From positions 1 through 64,000 of the forward strand of contig JAXHOJ010000042.1 of NCBI GenBank assembly GCA_034519525.1: a DNA stretch of 64,000 nucleotides, in the 5' to 3' direction. Both the position numbers and the translations under genes were made by a program. The notes under the pieces were generated by a model, which was given only the letters and a program-made list of their open reading frames with translations, searched no databases and was not told where the DNA came from. This stretch comes from Gemmobacter sp034519525 (GTDB lineage: Bacteria > Pseudomonadota > Alphaproteobacteria > Rhodobacterales > Rhodobacteraceae). Numbering within the stretch: the stretch's first letter is position 1; each line of letters opens with the position of its first letter. Of the stretch, positions 8,549-17,258 are shown in pieces.

Positions 8549-9327
8549 AGATGATGCCGCCCGCCCTTGCAGCTGCGGCAGAGGCGGTCGTTCCGGTGCG
8601 CCCGGTCGCGCTTGGCGATCTGCCGGGGCTGATGCAGTCCGCGCGGGCGACCGGGTTCCGTCAGGCGCAGGCCCCGGCAGAAGGCGCGTTCCGGGCCTTC
8701 GATCCTCTGACCCTGGCACTGCGGCTGGATCCGCTGCCCGTGGCCGACGCGCCCCTCCCGCAGGCCCCGGCACCTTCTGCCGCCCCCTTGCCCGAACCTG
8801 CCCCGTCGGTGGCGCCACCCCCGCGCGATCCGGCGGCAGAGCTGCGTAGGGCGCAGGCGGCAGCCCATGCCGAAGGTCTGGCCGAAGGTATCGCGCAGGG
8901 CCGTCAGGAGGCGCGCGCCGAACTGCAGGCAAAGCTGGAGGAAACACTGCATCTGCTGGCCACCGCCCATGACAGGCTGGTGCGCCCCACCGTATCGGAT
9001 ACCGCAGCCCTGGGCCAGACGGTGCTGGACGCCGTGCGCAGGCTGTCTGCCGAACGTGCAGGACGCCTGATCGACGAAGACCCGCTGCCCTTTCTGGCGC
9101 GTATCGAACAGCTGGCCGAACGGATCGCGCAGGGCAGCGCCGGGGTGGAGCTGCGTTTGCACCCCGCCGACCTTGCGCTGGTTGCGCCGCATCTGGCGCA
9201 ATCGGCGCCGCTGGCCGGTGCAAAGGTGGCGGCCGAGGCAGCCCTGGCACGGGGCGATGTCGATCTGCGCCTGCCCGGGCTGCATCTGGCCGATCTGCTG
9301 TTTCCCGAAGCGGAGGCCCGCACATGA
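8545..9327 (+). CDS. fliH: Flagellar export apparatus regulator FliH
   Basis: A 260-residue FliH-like protein: a Pro/Ala-rich N-terminal half, then a long helix with AAAHAEGLAEGIAQGRQEARAE showing the GxxxG-like repeats of FliH, and a C-terminal domain with a VELRLHPADLALVAPHL segment. FliH forms a dimer that holds the ATPase FliI and tethers it to the export gate and switch ring. It overlaps fliG by 4 bases and fliI by 4 bases. Identification rests on the repeat helix, the domain end and its fixed place between fliG and fliI. Confidence 0.85.
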   Translation: MKMMPPALAAAAEAVVPVRPVALGDLPGLMQSARATGFRQAQAPAEGAFRAFDPLTLALRLDPLPVADAPLPQAPAPSAAPLPEPAPSVAPPPRDPAAELRRAQAAAHAEGLAEGIAQGRQEARAELQAKLEETLHLLATAHDRLVRPTVSDTAALGQTVLDAVRRLSAERAGRLIDEDPLPFLARIEQLAERIAQGSAGVELRLHPADLALVAPHLAQSAPLAGAKVAAEAALARGDVDLRLPGLHLADLLFPEAEART

Positions 9328-10658
9328 ACCCGTTGCTGTCGGGCATCGGCGCGGGCCTTTCTGCCGCCGCACTGGCCCCGCGCCCGCGCATCAGCGGCCG
9401 CGTTCTGCGCTATGACGGGTTGGTGGTCGAGGCGACGGGCATTCCTGTCAGCCCCGGCACGCTCTGCCGGATCGAAACCGAAACCGGCCCCGTCGCCGAG
9501 GCCGAGGTGGTGGGCTTTGCCCATGGCAGGACGCTGCTGTTTCTCGATCAGCCCAAGGCCGCCATCATCCCCGGCGCCCGGCTGGATGTGGTGCCCGGCG
9601 GGCAGGATGCCACGGTCGGGCCTGCCTTGCTGGGGCGGGTGGTGGATGCCAAGGGCCAGCCGCTGGATGATGGCGGCCCGATCCTGACCGCTGCGCGCTG
9701 GCCGCTGAACGGGGTGGAGATGAACCCGCTGAAACGCACGGCCGTCGACCGCCCATTGGATGTGGGCATCCGCGTGGTGAATGCCGCGCTGTCGCTGGGT
9801 CAGGGACAGCGGATCGGGATCGTGGCGGGATCGGGCGTCGGGAAATCGGTGATGATGGAGATGATGGCGCGCTACACCTCGGCCGAGATCGTGGTGATCG
9901 GGCTGATCGGCGAGCGCGCGCGCGAGGTGGGGCATTTCGTGCGCCACCTGATGACCGGCGATGCCGCGCGCCGCATCTGTGTTGTGGCGGTGCCTGCTGA
10001 TCGCTCGCCCCTGCTGCGGCTGCGCGGGGCGCGGCTGGCCACGGCGATTGCCGAACATTTCCGCGCCGAGGGGCGACAGGTGCTTTTGATGCTCGACAGC
10101 CTGACCCGCGTGGCCCATGCGCAGCGCGAGATCGGCCTTGCGCTTGGAGAACAGCCAACGGCCAAGGGCTATCCGCCCTCGGTGGTATCGCTGATCCCGT
10201 CGCTGATCGAACGCACCGGGCCGGGCCTGCCCGGTCAGGGCGCGATCACCGCGATCTATACCGTTCTGGCCGATGGCGACGATACGACCAACGACCCGGT
10301 GGTCGATACTGCCCGCGCCATCCTTGATGGCCATCTGGTACTGTCGCGCAGACAGACGCAGATGGGGCTTTATCCGGCGGTGGATGTGCCGCAATCCGTC
10401 AGCCGGGTGATGAACGACATTGTCGATCCCGAACACCGCAGGGCGGCGACGCGGCTGCGCCAGCTGATCGCCACCTGGATGGATAACCGCGACCTGATGC
10501 TGATGGGCGGCTATGCGCCCGGGCAGGATGCCGATCTGGATACGGCGGTGCGTCTGTGGCCGCGCATCCGGGCCTTCATCGCGCAGGGCACTGATGAAGC
10601 CGCCGATTTCGCCGCGGCCCGGGCAGCCCTTCTGGATCTGGTGGGTGACGCGGCATGA
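9324..10658 (+). CDS. fliI: Flagellum-specific export ATPase FliI
   Basis: A 444-residue FliI, related to the F1 beta subunit, energising type III export. Walker A GSGVGKS is at residues 169-175; GERAREVG (196-203) carries the catalytic Glu region; Walker B LLMLDSLTR has Asp258. An N-terminal beta barrel precedes and a C-terminal helical domain follows. ATG 9324 overlaps the fliH stop and the gene overlaps fliJ by 4 bases. Nothing looks damaged. Confidence 0.95.
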   Translation: MNPLLSGIGAGLSAAALAPRPRISGRVLRYDGLVVEATGIPVSPGTLCRIETETGPVAEAEVVGFAHGRTLLFLDQPKAAIIPGARLDVVPGGQDATVGPALLGRVVDAKGQPLDDGGPILTAARWPLNGVEMNPLKRTAVDRPLDVGIRVVNAALSLGQGQRIGIVAGSGVGKSVMMEMMARYTSAEIVVIGLIGERAREVGHFVRHLMTGDAARRICVVAVPADRSPLLRLRGARLATAIAEHFRAEGRQVLLMLDSLTRVAHAQREIGLALGEQPTAKGYPPSVVSLIPSLIERTGPGLPGQGAITAIYTVLADGDDTTNDPVVDTARAILDGHLVLSRRQTQMGLYPAVDVPQSVSRVMNDIVDPEHRRAATRLRQLIATWMDNRDLMLMGGYAPGQDADLDTAVRLWPRIRAFIAQGTDEAADFAAARAALLDLVGDAA

Positions 10659-11065
10659 CCGGGCGCAGCCATCTGTTCGGGCTGATGGAACGCAAGCTGG
10701 CCGCCGGGCTGGTGACGGATCGCGCCAGACTGGTGTCACTTTCCCGACAGGCAGAAGAGGCGCGGCGCCTGGCCGAACGCCTGCAGGCCCTGCTGGCCGA
10801 ACGGCGCGGGGCGGCTGCGCCCGCATCGGCCGCTGATCTGCGGCTCACGGCGCGGCTGGGGGCCGAGATTGCCGCCGAAAGCCATAACCACACCCAGCGC
10901 GCGGCCGAACTGCGCGACCGGCTGGAGGATCTGCGCGGCGATCTGGCCCGCAAGGACCGGCGGCGCGAAAAACTGGCCGAGGCCGGAGCCGCGGCTCGTC
11001 AGACCGAGGCCGAGGCCCGCGCGACTCTGGCGCAGGCCGCCCTGCCTGCCGCCCGCCGCCGCTGA
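10655..11065 (+). CDS. fliJ: Flagellar export chaperone FliJ
   Basis: A 136-residue, almost wholly coiled-coil protein rich in Ala, Arg and Glu, placed directly after fliI with a 4-base overlap. FliJ is the stalk-like helix that sits in the FliI ring, links it to FlhA and escorts chaperones. Sequence conservation in FliJ is low, so the call rests on coiled coil, length and position. It ends the first part of the operon; a sigma-54 element follows 22 bp downstream. Confidence 0.75.
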   Translation: MTGRSHLFGLMERKLAAGLVTDRARLVSLSRQAEEARRLAERLQALLAERRGAAAPASAADLRLTARLGAEIAAESHNHTQRAAELRDRLEDLRGDLARKDRRREKLAEAGAAARQTEAEARATLAQAALPAARRR

Positions 11066-11086
11066 TCTGCGGCATGGACCGCGATC

Positions 11087-11102
11087 TGGCACCGAACTTG
11101 CA
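11087..11102 (+). promoter_or_regulatory. Sigma-54 promoter of fliK suboperon
   Basis: TGGCAC-CGAAC-TTGCA matches the -24/-12 consensus in every conserved position. The predicted +1 is near 11113, 24 bases before the fliK start, so fliK to flhB can be transcribed separately from fliE to fliJ. Confidence 0.75.
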
Positions 11103-11136
11103 GCCCAGAGATGACCGCTTGCACACAGGTTGAACC

Positions 11137-11991
11137 GTGAATGTAGCCCCCAGCCTCGACGCCCTGCCGCCGCACCCCGCCCCCGCCGGGATGCCCGGCC
11201 TTGCCGCCCTGCCGGGCACGGACGGTCGCGATTTCGCCGCCCTGCTGGCGGATCAGCCGCAGCCCGGACCGGAGACTGCGCCATCCCTGCCGCTGCCCCC
11301 CGGAATGCTGGCGCAGCCCGGCACCACGGCCCCCGGGCCAATCGCACCGGAAGACGCAGACGGGGCGGCGGAGGACGATCTGCCCCCCGAACTGACAGAG
11401 CTTCCGCCCGGCATCCTTGCGCTGCTGGCCGGACAGGCCGTGCCTCTCGCCCCGCCTGCGGTCATCGAGCCGCAGGCCACCGCCGAAGCCTGCGATGCGG
11501 TGGCGGGGCTGGCCACGGCGGTTGCGCCGCCCGCAGCGCCAGCAGGCAGCCCCCTGCCCCAGCCACCCCTGGATACCGCTGCGCCAGACTGGGCGGCGCA
11601 GCTGGCTGCACGCCTTGGCGGCCCAGAGGGCGCGGCAGCCCAGCCGACAGAGCTGACGCTGGAACTGGCGCCGGATCATCTTGGGCCGCTGCGCCTGAAC
11701 ATCCGCATGGCCGAGGATGGCGCCCAGATCGCCATCGCCGCTGCCACGCCGGAAGCCGCGCGCCTGCTGCAGGACAATGCCGCCGATCTGCGGCGCAGCC
11801 TGGCCGAAGCCGGTTTCAGCCTGTCGGGCGAAGGCGGCACGTCGGGCGAGGCCCCGCCGCAGCCCCGGCAGCGCTCGGGCCGCGATGCCGCGCCCCGGTT
11901 GCCCTCCGCCGATCCTGCGCCGCCCCCCGCGGGCGCCGCATCCCCCGCTCCACCGCCCCGCCGAGATGCCGGGCTGAACCTGCTTGCCTGA
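11137..11991 (+). CDS. fliK: Flagellar hook-length control protein FliK
   Basis: A 284-residue protein very rich in Pro and Ala, as in FliK molecular rulers, with a folded C-terminal domain around LTLELAPDHLGPLRLNIRMAEDG and LLQDNAADLRRSLAEAGFSL that matches the conserved FliK end, which switches FlhB specificity. It is short for the family. The start is GTG 11137, the first in-frame start after the predicted sigma-54 transcript start. It is 9 bp upstream of fliL. Confidence 0.8.
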   Translation: MNVAPSLDALPPHPAPAGMPGLAALPGTDGRDFAALLADQPQPGPETAPSLPLPPGMLAQPGTTAPGPIAPEDADGAAEDDLPPELTELPPGILALLAGQAVPLAPPAVIEPQATAEACDAVAGLATAVAPPAAPAGSPLPQPPLDTAAPDWAAQLAARLGGPEGAAAQPTELTLELAPDHLGPLRLNIRMAEDGAQIAIAAATPEAARLLQDNAADLRRSLAEAGFSLSGEGGTSGEAPPQPRQRSGRDAAPRLPSADPAPPPAGAASPAPPPRRDAGLNLLA

Positions 11992-12000
11992 GGCCATGCC

Positions 12001-12591
12001 ATGACCACCGAAACCATTGATCCTGCCGCCCCGAAGCGCGGCCTTCTGGGCCGGTTGCTGCGGCTGCTTGGCCTGCTGCTTGCGGCGGTGCTGCTGGTCG
12101 GCGCCGGCTTCGGCGCCGGGTTCTTCTACTTTGGCAAACCGCTGTCCCCGGCCGACGATCTGCTGCGCCTCATCGAGAAAACCCCGGCCAGTGCCGATGC
12201 CGCCGCAGCCGAGCCCGAGGCCGCCCCGGGCACGCCCGCGAAAGTGCCGCGCCCGGCGCCCGAAGATGCGGGCTTCGTGACCTCCTACTACACGCTTGCG
12301 GAACCGCTGACCTCGAACCTGATGGACTCGCGCAAGTTCCTGCAGCTGTCGATCACGGTGGCCACCGATTACGAGCCCACGGTGCTGGATCATGTAAAGA
12401 CCCACGAACAGGCGATCCGCGCCGATGCGCTGCAGGTCATCAGCAGTTTCAGTGAAGACCAGCTGAAATCGCGCGACGGGCGCAGGCTTTTGGCGGCGGA
12501 TCTGTTGCAGGCGATCAACGCCCGGCTGGAAACCATGGAAAACTTTGGCGGCATCAAGGAAGTGATCTTTCCCGCCTTCGTGATGCGGTAG
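12001..12591 (+). CDS. fliL: Flagellar basal body-associated protein FliL
   Basis: A 196-residue single-pass membrane protein: cytoplasmic N-terminus, membrane segment about residues 17-45 (LLRLLGLLLAAVLLVGAGFGAGFFYFG), a Pro/Ala linker, then the periplasmic FliL domain (YYTLAEPLTSNLMDSRKFLQLSITV). FliL surrounds stator units and supports torque. In R. sphaeroides it is needed for swimming. It sits between fliK and fliM, 7 bp before fliM. Confidence 0.9.
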   Translation: MTTETIDPAAPKRGLLGRLLRLLGLLLAAVLLVGAGFGAGFFYFGKPLSPADDLLRLIEKTPASADAAAAEPEAAPGTPAKVPRPAPEDAGFVTSYYTLAEPLTSNLMDSRKFLQLSITVATDYEPTVLDHVKTHEQAIRADALQVISSFSEDQLKSRDGRRLLAADLLQAINARLETMENFGGIKEVIFPAFVMR

Positions 12592-12598
12592 GTGTGCG

Positions 12599-13600
12599 AT
12601 GGCGAAACCGCGCAAGCTTTCCTCTCCGCATGAACTGGCGGCCCTTGTCGGCGGGCTGATCAGATCCGATCTGCCGGGCGGCGGACCCGCAGGTGGAAAC
12701 GATTTACCGCGCCCCTATGCCTTCGGATCAAGCGATGTGTCGCTGGTGGGCGATTACTACGGGCTGCGCATGATCAACGAAAGGTTCTGCCGCATCGCCC
12801 GTGCCGCCTTTTTGCCGCTGCTGCGGTTCCAGCCGCGCATTTCCACCTTTCCGCCCGAGGTGCGCACCTTTGACGAATACCGCAGCGGGCAGGAAAACTT
12901 TGTCGCCATCACCCAGTCGCGCATCGAAGAACTGCGGGGCCATTCGCTGATCGTCATCCCGCCCTCTTTCGTCTGGATGCTGACGGATGCCTATTACGGT
13001 GGCGCGGTGCGCAGCCTGAACAGCCGCCGCAACGAATTCACCGGCACCGAACAGCGGGTAATCGAGATCCTGACAGAACGGCTGAACACCGCGCTGGCGC
13101 AGGCCTGGCGCGATCTGATGGAGCTGCACTTCACCGTGCAGAGCCAGGAAGAGAACATGCAGTTCGCGGCTTTCACCGATGGCGAAGACCATGTGGTCAA
13201 CTGTTCCTTCATGGTGCAGCTGCCCGGGCAGGAACCGGCCAGTTTCGACATCCTCTATCCGCTGCAGACGCTGAAACCCATCTCGGCGCAGCTGCGCTCG
13301 CGGCTGCAATCGGATGTGGTGGAGGAAAGCGAGGGCTGGCGTGACCAGCTGTTCCGCGCCGTGATGGCGATCCCGCTGACCGTATCGGCCCGGCTGGCCG
13401 AACCCGAACTGCCGCTGCGCCAGCTGCTGCAGATGCGCGCGGGCGATACCATGCCCGTCGCCCTGAATGAAACCGTCGAGGTGACCGTGCAGGGCACCCC
13501 GCTGTTCCGCGCCCGCCCCGGCGAAATCCGCGGTCATGCGGCGCTCAGCCTCCTGCAGCCGGTGAAACCCCAGACCCTGCCCGAAAGGAAAAAACCATGA
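12599..13600 (+). CDS. fliM: Flagellar motor switch protein FliM
   Basis: A 333-residue FliM. The middle CheC-like domain and the C-terminal SpoA domain (MPVALNETVEVTVQGTPLFRARPG) are both present. The N-terminal CheY-binding peptide is unusual: where most FliM have LSQDEIDALL, this one has LSSPHELAALVGGL at residues 7-20, keeping the Glu and spacing but not the central Asp. It overlaps fliN by 4 bases. FliM receives phospho-CheY (probably CheY6 from this window) and reverses or stops the motor. Confidence 0.92.
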   Translation: MAKPRKLSSPHELAALVGGLIRSDLPGGGPAGGNDLPRPYAFGSSDVSLVGDYYGLRMINERFCRIARAAFLPLLRFQPRISTFPPEVRTFDEYRSGQENFVAITQSRIEELRGHSLIVIPPSFVWMLTDAYYGGAVRSLNSRRNEFTGTEQRVIEILTERLNTALAQAWRDLMELHFTVQSQEENMQFAAFTDGEDHVVNCSFMVQLPGQEPASFDILYPLQTLKPISAQLRSRLQSDVVEESEGWRDQLFRAVMAIPLTVSARLAEPELPLRQLLQMRAGDTMPVALNETVEVTVQGTPLFRARPGEIRGHAALSLLQPVKPQTLPERKKP

Positions 13601-13881
13601 CTCAACGTGCCGATTTTGCCAATGCCGAAGGCCTGAAACTGCTGGAAGGCATCGCCGTCCGGCTGGCGGTCGAAGTGGGCCGCGCCGAACTGACCATCCG
13701 CGACCTGCTCAGCCTGTCGGAAGGTTCGGTGATCGAACTGGACCGGCTGGCGGGCGATCCGCTGGATGTGCTGGTGAACGGCACCGCCATTGCCAAGGGC
13801 GAGGTGGTGGTGGTGGGCGAAAGGTTCGGGGTGCGCTTCACCCAGATCATCGACCCTGAAAAACGCGCCGAGACCGTCTGA
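13597..13881 (+). CDS. fliN: Flagellar motor switch protein FliN
   Basis: A 94-residue single SpoA-domain protein with the FliN core: VEVGRAELTIRDLLSLSEGSVIELDRLAG followed by DVLVNGTAIAKGEVVVVGERFGVRFTQI. It forms the lower C ring with FliM and docks FliH. The start overlaps the fliM stop. The length suits a minimal FliN without an N-terminal extension. Confidence 0.93.
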   Translation: MTQRADFANAEGLKLLEGIAVRLAVEVGRAELTIRDLLSLSEGSVIELDRLAGDPLDVLVNGTAIAKGEVVVVGERFGVRFTQIIDPEKRAETV

Positions 13882-13933
13882 TCGCGGCACGAAACCTGCA
13901 GGAGAGCCATACAACCCAGGAGGCTCCCTGAAG

Positions 13934-14218
13934 ATGGAAGTGGTTTCGGTTCAACAGATCCTGACCGTCGCGCTGTTTCTGGCGCTGCTGGTCGGCGCAG
14001 CGGTCGCGCTGCGGCTGATGCGCGGGCGTGGCCCTTTGCCTGCCCAGGGCCGCCGGTTGCGGCGCGGCGAAGAGCTTGCGCTTTCCCCGGCAGAGCGGGT
14101 GACGATCCTGCAGGTGGACGGAGCGGAATTCCTGCTGCTGCGCCAGCGCGGTGCGGCCCCGGTGATCCTGCCGCTGCCCCCTTCTGTGCCTGCGGCAAAG
14201 GCTGGGGGTATGGCATGA
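13934..14218 (+). CDS. fliO: Flagellar export gate assembly protein FliO
   Basis: A 94-residue protein with one N-terminal membrane segment (about residues 9-28, ILTVALFLALLVGAAVALRLM) and a short basic cytoplasmic domain ending in a small beta region with LQVDGAEFLLLRQ, as in FliO. It supports assembly of the FliPQR core. ATG 13934 is preceded by an AGGAGG-type ribosome site at 13918-13923. It overlaps fliP by 4 bases. Confidence 0.8.
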   Translation: MEVVSVQQILTVALFLALLVGAAVALRLMRGRGPLPAQGRRLRRGEELALSPAERVTILQVDGAEFLLLRQRGAAPVILPLPPSVPAAKAGGMA

Positions 14219-14955
14219 CCGCCCGCCTGCTGGCCGCCGTTCTGGCGCTGCTGCTCTCTGCCCCCGTCGCGCTGGCGCAGGGCCTGCCTGCCCTGACGCT
14301 CAGCCAGGGGCAGGATGGCACCACCTATTCGCTGTCGTTTCAGATCCTGGTGCTAATGTCGGTGCTGACGGTGCTGCCCTCGCTGCTGCTGGGGATGACC
14401 GCCTTCACCCGTATCATCATCGTGCTGTCCATCCTGCGGCAGGCGCTTGGCACCCAGCAGACGCCGCCGAACCAGGTGCTGATCGCGCTGGCCCTGTTTC
14501 TGACCGCCTTCGTCATGCAGCCGACGCTGACCCCGATCTGGCAAGAGGCGGTTTCGCCCTATCTGGAAGGCCAGATCAGCGCCGAAACTGCCATGGCCCG
14601 GGGCGAAACCCATGCGCGGGCCTTTCTGACGGAAAACACCCGGCAGGCGGATCTTCTGATGTTTTCCGGCCTTGCGGGCGATGGCCCCTATGCAAGCCCC
14701 GAAGATGTGCCGCTGACCGTGCTGCTGCCCGCCTTCCTGACCTCTGAACTGAAGACCGCCTTCCAGATCGGCTTTCTGATCTTTCTGCCCTTTCTGGTGA
14801 TCGACATGGTCGTGGCGTCGATCCTGATGGCTCTGGGGATGATGATGCTCAGCCCGGTGCTGGTGTCACTGCCGTTGAAACTGCTGCTGTTCGTGATGGT
14901 CGATGGCTGGTCGCTGCTGCTGGGATCGCTGGCGCAGGGCTATGGGGTGCAGTGA
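14215..14955 (+). CDS. fliP: Flagellar export gate protein FliP
   Basis: A 246-residue FliP: cleavable signal peptide (residues 1-21), first membrane segment ILVLMSVLTVLPSLLLGMTAFTRI, the periplasmic loop with FLTENTRQADL, and the last membrane pair with FLIFLPFLVIDMVVASILMALGMMM. FliP forms, with FliQ and FliR, the helical export channel core. It overlaps its neighbours fliO and fliQ. Confidence 0.95.
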   Translation: MTARLLAAVLALLLSAPVALAQGLPALTLSQGQDGTTYSLSFQILVLMSVLTVLPSLLLGMTAFTRIIIVLSILRQALGTQQTPPNQVLIALALFLTAFVMQPTLTPIWQEAVSPYLEGQISAETAMARGETHARAFLTENTRQADLLMFSGLAGDGPYASPEDVPLTVLLPAFLTSELKTAFQIGFLIFLPFLVIDMVVASILMALGMMMLSPVLVSLPLKLLLFVMVDGWSLLLGSLAQGYGVQ

Positions 14956-15221
14956 TGGAGGCGGCAGACAGCATCGAACATCTGCAGCTGGCCCTGTGGC
15001 ATGTGCTGCTGACCGGCGGCCCGGTGCTGGCGGTGGCGCTGGCGGTGGGCATCGTGGTGGGGGTGCTGCAGGCGGCGACCTCGATCAACGATGCCACCAT
15101 CGGCTTTGTGCCGAAACTGGTGGTGGTCATGGTGACGATGGCGCTTTCTGCCGGGTTCATGCTGTCGCGGCTGTCGGATTTCTTTGCCTTCATCTTTCAG
15201 TCCATCGCGACGTTGCACTGA
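14955..15221 (+). CDS. fliQ: Flagellar export gate protein FliQ
   Basis: An 88-residue protein with two membrane segments (VLAVALAVGIVVGVLQAATSI and VVVMVTMALSAGFMLSRLS) and the VGVLQAATSINDATIGFVPKL loop typical of FliQ. ATG 14955 shares a base with the fliP stop, and its stop shares a base with the fliR ATG, so all three export-gate genes are translationally coupled. Confidence 0.95.
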   Translation: MEAADSIEHLQLALWHVLLTGGPVLAVALAVGIVVGVLQAATSINDATIGFVPKLVVVMVTMALSAGFMLSRLSDFFAFIFQSIATLH

Positions 15222-16021
15222 TGGCCGCCCCCGTTCTTCCCGCGCTGGATCTTGTGCCCCTGCTCGATGGCGCCTTCCGGCATTTCGTGCTGCTGCTGCG
15301 CGTGGGCGGCTTTCTGGTGGCGGCCCCGCTGTTCGGCGCGCGCTATGTGCCGCTGCAGGTGCGGATCGTTCTGGGCCTTGCGCTGACCCTGCCGCTGGCC
15401 GGACGCGTGCCGCTGCCGGAGCCTGCGCAGATCGCCAGCCTGGCCGCCCTGCCCCTGTTCGTGACCGAGATGCTGCTGGGGCTTGCGGCGGGGGCGGTGA
15501 TGGCCGTGCTGTTTTCGGCCGCCTCCCTGGCAGGCGACCGGATCGCCAATACCGCCGGGCTGGGCTTTGCCGCACAGTTCGACCCTACGGCCGGGGGCCA
15601 GACGCCGGTGGTGGCGCAGCTGTTCAGCTTTGGCCTGATGGCAGTCTTCGTCGCCACAGACGGGCATCTGGTGGCGCTGCGCATCCTGCTGGAAAGCTAT
15701 GCCACCCACCCGCCGGGCAGCCCGCTGCGGCCCGAACTCTTGCTGGCGGCCCTCGCGGCCGGGGGCGAGATGTTTGCGCTTGGCCTGTCGCTCTCGCTGC
15801 CGGTGATGGGGCTGCTGGTGCTGCTCAATATCGCGGTCGGGGTGCTGACGCGCTCTGCCCCGCAGTTCAACGTCTTTTCCTTCGGTTTCCCGCTGACGAT
15901 GGCCGCCACGCTTCTGATGCTGTTCATCTCTGCCCCGCAGATGGGCCGGGGCTTTCACAGCATCGGCGAGGCGGCGCTGCAGGCGGTTTCAACCCTGCTG
16001 GAGGTGCCTTATGGCCGGTGA
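15221..16021 (+). CDS. fliR: Flagellar export gate protein FliR
   Basis: A 266-residue protein with about six membrane segments and the FliR pattern: FVLLLRVGGFLVAAPLFGARYVP, ALTLPL, FSFGLMAVFVATDGHL and FSFGFPLTM. It completes the FliPQR channel and contacts FlhB. The frame is open further upstream, but ATG 15221 overlaps the fliQ stop and opens the conserved sequence. Its last 11 bases overlap flhB. Confidence 0.95.
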   Translation: MAAPVLPALDLVPLLDGAFRHFVLLLRVGGFLVAAPLFGARYVPLQVRIVLGLALTLPLAGRVPLPEPAQIASLAALPLFVTEMLLGLAAGAVMAVLFSAASLAGDRIANTAGLGFAAQFDPTAGGQTPVVAQLFSFGLMAVFVATDGHLVALRILLESYATHPPGSPLRPELLLAALAAGGEMFALGLSLSLPVMGLLVLLNIAVGVLTRSAPQFNVFSFGFPLTMAATLLMLFISAPQMGRGFHSIGEAALQAVSTLLEVPYGR

Positions 16022-17207
16022 CGACAGTGATCTGGAACGCAGCGAAGAACCGACGCAGCGCAGGCTGGACGATGCCCGGGAACGCGGCCAGATCCTGACC
16101 TCGCAGGATGCCTTCGTCTTTGCCGGGCTGGGCACCGGGGCGGCGGCGCTGGCGGCAGGCCTTGTCTGGCTGCCCGATCTGGCGGCGGGCTGGGGCGGCA
16201 TGCTGCGGCTTGGCGCCGCGCCCGAAGACCTGCTGCTGCCGCGGCTCAGACAGGCCTGGATCATCCTTCTGGCGGGCGGGTTGCTGGCGGCAGTGCCGGT
16301 GCTGGTTGCCGTGCTGGGCATGCAGGCAGCGCTTGGCGGGCTGGCCTTCGCGCCCAAGGCGCTGGGGTTCAAGGCCGAAAAACTGAACCCGCTGGCCGGG
16401 ATGAAGAAGATGGTTTCGGCACAGGCAGGCGTGAACCTGTTGAAATCCCTGGCCAAGGTGGGGGTTCTGGCTGTGCTGGCCTATGGGCTGTTTGCCGCGC
16501 GCCTGCCCGATCTGGTGGCGCTTGGCACCGGCAGTGCCGCTGAAGATACTGCCGGGATCGGCCAGATGATCGTCGATCTGCTGGGCCGCCTGTCGCTGGG
16601 TCTGGCCGCCATCGCGGCGGTGGATATTGCCTGGTCCTGGTACAGCCGCATGGCTTCGCTGCGGATGACCAAGGAAGAGGTGAAGCGCGAACACAAGGAA
16701 CAGAACGGCTCGCCCGAACTGAAGGGCAAGATCCGGCAGAAGCAGATCGCGGCCAGCCGCCGCGCCGCCCGCCAGCGCGCCTCGGTCGCCGATGTGCCGC
16801 AGGCCACGGCTGTCATCACCAACCCCACGCATTTCGCGGTGGCGCTGCGCTATGTGCCCTCGGAACAGGCCGCGCCGGTGATCGTCGCCATGGGCAAGGG
16901 GCCGGTGGCCGCACAGATCGTGGCCCGGGCGCGGGGATCGGCCATCCATACGCTGCAGATGCCGCCGCTGGCGCGGGCGCTGTATTTCTCGGGCGAGATC
17001 GGCATGCAGATCGACGACCGGCTTTTCGCCGCCGTAGCGGCCGTGCTGGCCTATGTCTTCCGGCTGGATCGCGGCGAACGGGTGGATGAGCCGGGCGTGG
17101 ATCTGCCCGAGGACATGCTGTTCGACAGTTTCGGCCGCTCCGAAGCGCCGCGTCAGGCCCCTGCCAGCGGCGTTGGACCCGATGCCGCCCACGATCGCGC
17201 CGCCTGA
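16011..17207 (+). CDS. flhB: Flagellar export switch protein FlhB
   Basis: A 398-residue FlhB: N-terminal SEEPTQRRLDDARERGQ, four membrane segments, and a cytoplasmic domain with the self-cleaving NPTH at residues 271-274. Cleavage there lets the export machine change from rod/hook to filament substrates when FliK signals. The tail after about residue 365 is longer than in enteric FlhB and low in complexity. It ends the fliK-flhB run; a new sigma-54 element begins 3 bp after its stop. Confidence 0.95.
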   Translation: MAGDDSDLERSEEPTQRRLDDARERGQILTSQDAFVFAGLGTGAAALAAGLVWLPDLAAGWGGMLRLGAAPEDLLLPRLRQAWIILLAGGLLAAVPVLVAVLGMQAALGGLAFAPKALGFKAEKLNPLAGMKKMVSAQAGVNLLKSLAKVGVLAVLAYGLFAARLPDLVALGTGSAAEDTAGIGQMIVDLLGRLSLGLAAIAAVDIAWSWYSRMASLRMTKEEVKREHKEQNGSPELKGKIRQKQIAASRRAARQRASVADVPQATAVITNPTHFAVALRYVPSEQAAPVIVAMGKGPVAAQIVARARGSAIHTLQMPPLARALYFSGEIGMQIDDRLFAAVAAVLAYVFRLDRGERVDEPGVDLPEDMLFDSFGRSEAPRQAPASGVGPDAAHDRAA

Positions 17208-17209
17208 TC

Positions 17210-17225
17210 TGGCACGGCGCTTGCT
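17210..17225 (+). promoter_or_regulatory. Sigma-54 promoter of the motF-like gene
   Basis: TGGCAC-GGCGC-TTGCT, a full -24/-12 match placed directly after flhB. The predicted +1 is near 17236, 23 bases before the ATG at 17259. Confidence 0.7.
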
Positions 17226-17258
17226 CCTGTCAGGCCAAAGCCCTGCCCCGAGGATCAG

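Noticed and set aside
10999..12615. A 538-codon minus-strand frame opposite fliK and fliL
   Set aside because: Antisense to two flagellar genes with normal order and a promoter; the protein is low in complexity.
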